DNA of 64,000 nt from Mytilus galloprovincialis (Eukaryota; Mollusca; Bivalvia; Mytilida; Mytilidae). Below the pieces are notes generated by a model. It did no database searches. It had not been told where the DNA came from and worked only from the letters and a program-made list of their open reading frames with translations. Both the position numbers and the translations under genes were made by a program. The stretch covers positions 78,151,244 through 78,215,243 of the forward strand of contig NC_134844.1 in the NCBI RefSeq assembly GCF_965363235.1. The letters are read 5' to 3'. Shown here piece after piece: positions 60,661-64,000 of the stretch; the first letter of the stretch is position 1, and each line of letters starts with the position of its first letter.

Positions 60661-61230
60661 ATGGACAAGTTGAAAGAAAAGTTTACTACCAATCAATGGG
60701 ATGATAATTACGTACAACTGACCAGCTCTCTCTCACTGCTAGAAAATATTGTAGACGATAGCAATCAGCATGAACAATCGTCAAACTCCGTCACAGCAAC
60801 AGAGTCACAAGTGCTGTGCTCGAATTGCAAATGCACCATTTCTGAAAACGATACTGATGAAACAAAAGCTGTACATGACGTCACAGTCCAATCTTCCAAA
60901 CAACCAAGTCCAGATTCCGGAGTGAGCAGTAGTAGTGATAAACCAGTTAGTCCCGATTCTACGTCAAGAATAAGTTCAGAACGAACTTCCGGATTGGTCA
61001 TTATAGGTAGTTCTCTACACAAACCTTCATTGAAGTCCTCAAGGTCAGATTCATCTTCTGATGATGAAGGGGCTAACTCGAACCCGCCTGGAAAAGTAAG
61101 AAGTATTCGAAAATATTTCAAAAACAGTCGACAACATCCACCAAACCCAGACGCACTTCCGCCGTGTAGAGTGTGTGGAGAGAAGGCGTCCGGTTTGCAC
61201 TATGGAGTAAACACATGTGAACCTTGCAAG
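60661..61230 (+). CDS. Nuclear receptor coding exon 1
   Basis: A/B region and first zinc finger; ends at TGTGAACCTTGCAAG with donor GTATAC, splitting the domain between CEPCK and GFF. Confidence 0.92.
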
Positions 61231-62861
61231 GTATACTTTGTCTGAAAATGCATTATCTTTGCTTTCTATGAATGTCATGACTATAAATTTTGGGTATTTT
61301 AGTTCCAATTTTCTTGCATTTTTTCGTCTTTAGTAGATCAATGATGCATTATGAGAATGTTATGAATATACAAGATGTCACTTTTCAGGCTTCAGCAATG
61401 AGAAACCCTCCCTCTCCCCCCCAAAAAAATAAAATAAAATAAATAAATGTGAATGTTACTTTATTTGGCATCTGAATTTACCCGAGAGTAAACAACTGAA
61501 GGAGAACTAATTAATATATTGTCACAGCTATCACGGTACTCCCGATTCTATGTTCTATTGAACTGACGCTATTTTAAACATGCAGTAGATGTTCGGCATG
61601 ATCTTTGGACAGTTTATGTAAATTACAAATGGGCATGCTAAGGTATAGTCTATTAAAGTTGTTAACTCGAGTAAAAGAAAAGTGTTGAATAGATCATTTA
61701 TAAATTTAAGTACTCAAGAATATTATGCATAATATTTTAACGTGTTTTCAGGGTTTTTTCCGCCGAAGTATAGTGAAAGTGGTCCAAAATAAAGAGGAAT
61801 ATAGATGTATGCGTGAAACCGGAAATTGTAAACTGGGAACAGGAAAACGTACCATGTGTTCTTACTGTAGATACAAGAAATGTTTAGATGTTGGAATGTC
61901 TCATGATGGTTAGTAATTTGCATGTTTTGATTGGATGAAACTTGCTGTCAATTCCATGGTTGATAGTTAATAAAAACTTGTCAAGGTTGGTCGATTATAT
62001 CACAGTCAATCTTCGGAAGTATTTATTTCAAATTGGAATTTGAATCTCAACATATTGTTTTACTTGAATACGAATAGTCTTTCTTTATTTAAAAAATAAC
62101 CAGCGTTAATTATGAGATTTAATGGTTGCAAAAATCCGATTAATTGTAACCTTTTTTTGAGAAATGTTAATAAAGATTAATTTATATCTGTTGAGATATT
62201 TGAATGACACTTACATGTATTGGCTGTAGATTGAAGGACCTGGAAAATGTTGTGAAATCTGTCTTTTAGGCGACGACCATTTGACATTTTGATGAGTGGG
62301 TAGAGGGAATTTCAGAAAAAAACAATTATGACAAAAAATTGCCACTGGTAAAATAATAAAACTTTCAAAGATAAAAATAAATTTTTCTTAACAAAAACGA
62401 ATAATAAATCCTCGCGGAAAACAATCCTTGTTGTAGGCCGTATAGTGACCTACAGTTGTTTATGTCTGTGTCATTTGGTCTCTGGTGTAGAGTAAATGCA
62501 TTGGAAATCATACCACATCTTCTTATTTTTATATAAAGTATTAACAAATGTAACAATTTTTATTATTTCAACAGCCATAAAAATTGGTCGGTACTCGTAC
62601 AACAAGCGAACTAGTGATTATATAGAAGTAAAGAAATTGAAGGAACAAGATAGACTTGCAAAACAAGAAACCCCAAAAGTAAAAAGAAAGACAAAACCAA
62701 TACCTCAACCAGAAAAAGTCAAGAAGTCGGACATTCCAATTTACAATACTGTTGCCGATATTCTTGTAGAGGAGCTAATCAAAGTTCAAGAGGAGATAAT
62801 CCCCGATTTTCGACAAGGTTTTTTACCCGGTGGTCTAAAGGAAAAACATCAGATAATATAC
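60661..62861 (+). CDS. Nuclear receptor, NR1-like, N-terminal half (partial)
   Basis: Ligand-type transcription factor acting in the nucleus. Three exons (60661-61230, 61752-61908, 62575-62861) join to 338 codons. The start MDKLKEKF follows the acceptor by four bases. Residues 1-168 are a polar, Ser-rich A/B region (SPDSGVSSSSDKPVSPDSTS). The two-zinc-finger DNA-binding domain runs from CRVCGEKASGLHYGVNTCEP (169 on) through GFFRRSIVKV to CSYCRYKKCLDVGM; all eight zinc cysteines are seen. The extension DAIKIGRYSYNKRTSDY and a basic hinge (KVKRKTKP) follow, then VADILVEELIKVQEE, perhaps the first ligand-domain helix. The P-box reads CEPCKG where most receptors have CEGCKG or CEACKG. The rest of the ligand domain lies past the window. 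Subgroup is inferred: NR1-type, possibly an invertebrate-only lineage. Confidence 0.92.
61752..61908 (+). CDS. Nuclear receptor coding exon 2
   Basis: Acceptor CGTGTTTTCAG, donor GTTAGT. Encodes GFFRRSI through CRYKKCLDVGMSHD, the second zinc finger. Confidence 0.94.
62575..62861 (+). CDS. Nuclear receptor coding exon 3
   Basis: Acceptor TTATTTCAACAG, donor GTATGT after HQIIY. Encodes the C-terminal extension and hinge. Confidence 0.88.
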
Positions 62862-64000
62862 GTATGTATCATATATAGATATAAGAAGATGTGGTATATG
62901 AGAGCCAATGATCTCTGATCCAAGTCAGAGTTTGTAAAAATTAACCCATGTAGGGCAAATTCGTCAAAGTCATACGATATAATGTCTGTACGTAGTAATC
63001 AGCTTGTTAGTTCGTCCGTCCGTTCTCCGTACGTCATTTCGTCACAAATCGTTTCCGCTCTCTTACATTAAAACCACTTGAGTCCAGTGATGAAACTTGG
63101 TATAATTATTCGCTGCTAACAGCAAGTGTGCGGCTTAAGACTAGTACAACACTACAGGGAGATAACTCTTAAAAAATCAGCTAAACGTTTGAATAAAATT
63201 ATATTGTACATATTAGGCTTCTCAATGATCAAAATATTAAATAAAATTGAGAACGGAAATGGGGAATGTGTCAAAGAGACAACAAATCGACCATAGAACA
63301 GCTAACAGCAGTAGGTCACCAACAGGTCTTCAATGCAGCGAGAAATTCCCGCACCTGGAGGCGTCCTTCAGCTGGCCCCTAAATAAATATATATACTAGT
63401 TATATAAAGTCTGTTTCAAAAAATATCCAATAGTGTGTGTGGTTAAAGATTTTGGAAATTTCTATATTTTTGACAAATGGTTAAGGTAATTTTTTTGTAC
63501 ACATTTGATGAAAATTAAACAAGCCAAATTAATTTAGGTAAAGGTGTTTGGTACAAGTTTAAAAAGGGATAACAATAATATACATTGTACGTTGATGGTC
63601 ATTGTAAAACAAATAGATGAGCTCAAAAACTATGCATTTACGTAGGATAACCGGAATAGCACCAAGTTCAATTATTTATATACAGACACGTATTTGATTA
63701 TAAAATGTCAATACTATTTCTGTGTTTCAAAAAGAGAAAAATTGTTGATAACGCTCATTTGGACCTAGGTCAAATAATAAAAAAATATGCGTGTTTTCTA
63801 TTTCTCTAACTAGACTACCCCATATTTCAAGCTTAGATATACATGTGGCCTAACTTTAATGTTTTTTTTGTCATTTTTCAATAAACACTGTTAAAGTCAG
63901 AATTCCATGTGCAGTTGTCAAAGGCCTGTTACATGTAACACTAAGGTATGGGTTCGACAAGGATTTCAAGTATTCCTGTTGATACAAATGTATCAGAAGT
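62862..64000. other. Nuclear receptor intron, 3' end of window
   Basis: No further receptor exon was recognised. Contains the dispersed repeat at 63243-63386 and AT-rich sequence. Confidence 0.5.
63243..63386 (+). repeat. ~145-base dispersed repeat, copy 4 of 4
   Basis: AATTGAGAACGGAAATGGGG to CTGGAGGCGTCCTTCAGCTG, followed by GCCCCTAAATAAATATATA. Confidence 0.85.

Noticed and set aside
1-64000. tRNA, rRNA or other structured RNA genes
   Set aside because: B-box-like strings (GGTTCAATCC, GGGTCGATGCC) were seen only inside dispersed repeats; no cloverleaf was found by eye.

Overview
The window looks like nuclear DNA of a bivalve mollusc, most likely a mussel (Mytilidae). It is AT-rich, intron-rich and dense in short dispersed repeats. 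The recognisable host genes are an animal chitin synthase and a nuclear receptor, both split by GT-AG introns. The taxon is inferred from gene content and repeat style; no database was searched.

Layout. 0.6-5.2 kb (minus): two exons of a small cysteine-rich protein, one only 20 bases long, whose reading phases join exactly. 3.0-5.45 kb is one copy of a 2-2.4 kb duplicated block that recurs at 33.3-35.3 kb; both copies carry an old reverse-transcriptase relic and a copy of the 20-base exon. 8.0 kb (minus): a complete 67-residue secreted six-cysteine peptide. 13.4-28.5 kb (minus): chitin synthase, nine coding exons that join in phase into 1129 codons plus a stop, with introns full of repeats and a MITE. 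30.8-32.2 kb: a Tc1-type transposon with one frame break. 36-42 kb: dispersed repeats. 42.4-46.3 kb: a 3.9 kb fold-back element made of two tandem giant palindromes, with a 6-base target duplication. 47.7-51.4 kb: a spliced tyrosine-recombinase (Crypton-type) gene on the minus strand, with a 123-base near-perfect palindrome beyond its 3' end and sequence-related short repeats at its 5' end. 55-56 kb: small CAG-ended MITEs with 5-base target duplications. 58.35-60.1 kb: two related ~200-base palindromes bracketing short tandem arrays. 60.66-62.86 kb (plus): the first three coding exons of a nuclear receptor, whose ligand-binding domain lies beyond the window.

The host genes do not form an operon or an obvious pathway. 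Chitin synthase is a membrane enzyme, the small peptides are secreted, and the receptor is a transcription factor. The most unusual material is the fold-back element, the recombinase gene with its flanking palindrome and related repeats, and the paired palindromes before the receptor.

Limits. Exon ends were read by eye from splice consensus, phase and family similarity. First exons of the chitin synthase, cysteine-rich gene and nuclear receptor, and UTRs in general, were not found.
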